Assembly (NCBI GenBank): GCA_002862125.1
Contig: PHSP01000001.1
Span: forward strand, 2,359,796-2,423,795
Source: Methylobacter sp. KS41
Lineage (GTDB): Bacteria > Pseudomonadota > Gammaproteobacteria > Methylococcales > Methylomonadaceae
Length of the DNA stretch: 64,000 bases
Direction of reading: 5' to 3'
Positions 63,949-64,000 of this stretch are shown one piece after another; position 1 is the first letter of the stretch; the number at the start of each line of letters is the position of its first letter. The notes beneath the pieces are model-generated. The model ran no database searches. It saw only the letters and a list, made by a program, of their open reading frames with translations, and was not told where the DNA came from. The position numbers and the translations under genes are program-made.

Positions 63949-64000
63949 TCGAGGTAGAACAGCCAGTTACCCGACTGCCCCCTCACAGATCCCTGCGTGC
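63949..64000 (-). mobile_element. possible 3' end of a group II intron (partial)
   Basis: On the minus strand the window's last 52 bases read GCACGCAGGGATCTGTGAGG then a hairpin CAGTC...GGCTG around GGGTAAC, and end CTACCTCGAT directly before the IS-terminus copy. Order and wording resemble domain V 3' strand, domain VI and 3' splice site of bacterial group II introns. The rest lies outside the window. Confidence 0.5.

Overview
The window looks like chromosomal DNA of a gammaproteobacterial methanotroph or close relative (order Methylococcales). This rests on two exported proteins ending in a VPLP-type PEP-CTERM tail, a c-di-GMP-I riboswitch in front of one of them, and the style of the housekeeping and nitrogen genes. 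No methane-oxidation or ribosomal gene is present, so the assignment is an inference.

Layout. 1-6.4 kb: two VPLP-CTERM surface proteins on the minus strand, then an intact ISAs1-family insertion sequence and an intact IS1634-type insertion sequence separated by a REP-like palindrome. 6.5-11.4 kb (minus): MFS exporter, acetyl-CoA synthetase, amino-acid permease. 11.7-16.0 kb: LysM/L,D-transpeptidase with a Lys/Ala repeat tail, rRNA methyltransferase RlmA, and a minus-strand lipid-type operon (CarS-like CDP-lipid synthase, EEP hydrolase, CDP-alcohol phosphatidyltransferase). 16.4-18.3 kb: Tat-exported multicopper oxidase with a Met/His-rich insert. 18.6-20.2 kb: AT-rich island with a methyltransferase and a possible glycosyltransferase. 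20.4-25.0 kb: Hsp70-like protein, DUF2760 protein, small exported protein, repeats and a MITE, HtpX. 25.1-29.9 kb: sorbosone-dehydrogenase-like protein, NudF and NlpC/P60 lipoprotein in an overlapping operon, a broken IS4-type transposase, OxyR and a ChrR-like cupin.

30.2-63.8 kb is essentially one nitrogen-scavenging island. It starts with two biuret-hydrolase-like cysteine hydrolases flanking an NCS2-type permease (minus strand). Then come a lipoprotein, an outer-membrane porin, the urea ABC transporter urtABCDE, and the urease genes ureD-ureABCEFG. After a decayed integrase come a NasT-like ANTAR regulator, a triple-GAF protein, nitrate transporter genes nrtA, nrtB and a fused double ATPase, a second porin, nirB, nirD, a PhzF-family gene, a NasC-like flavoprotein and nitrate reductase nasA.

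How the genes fit together. Uptake and hydrolysis of biuret-like compounds could yield allophanate/urea, urease would release ammonia from urea, and NasA/NirBD would reduce nitrate to ammonia. The nitrate operon carries the clearest regulatory signal in the window: a sigma-54 promoter at 49916-49931, followed a few bases later by two hairpins with A-x-x-G hexanucleotide loops, which is the ANTAR recognition signature, and then a long terminator stem with nine T. This predicts NtrC-type transcription start control plus NasT-type antitermination. The NasT-like protein has Asn where the phospho-acceptor Asp is expected, and the position where NasS might be expected is held by the triple-GAF protein. 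The window ends in a second copy of the IS1634-type terminus, apparently joined to the 3' end of a group II intron.
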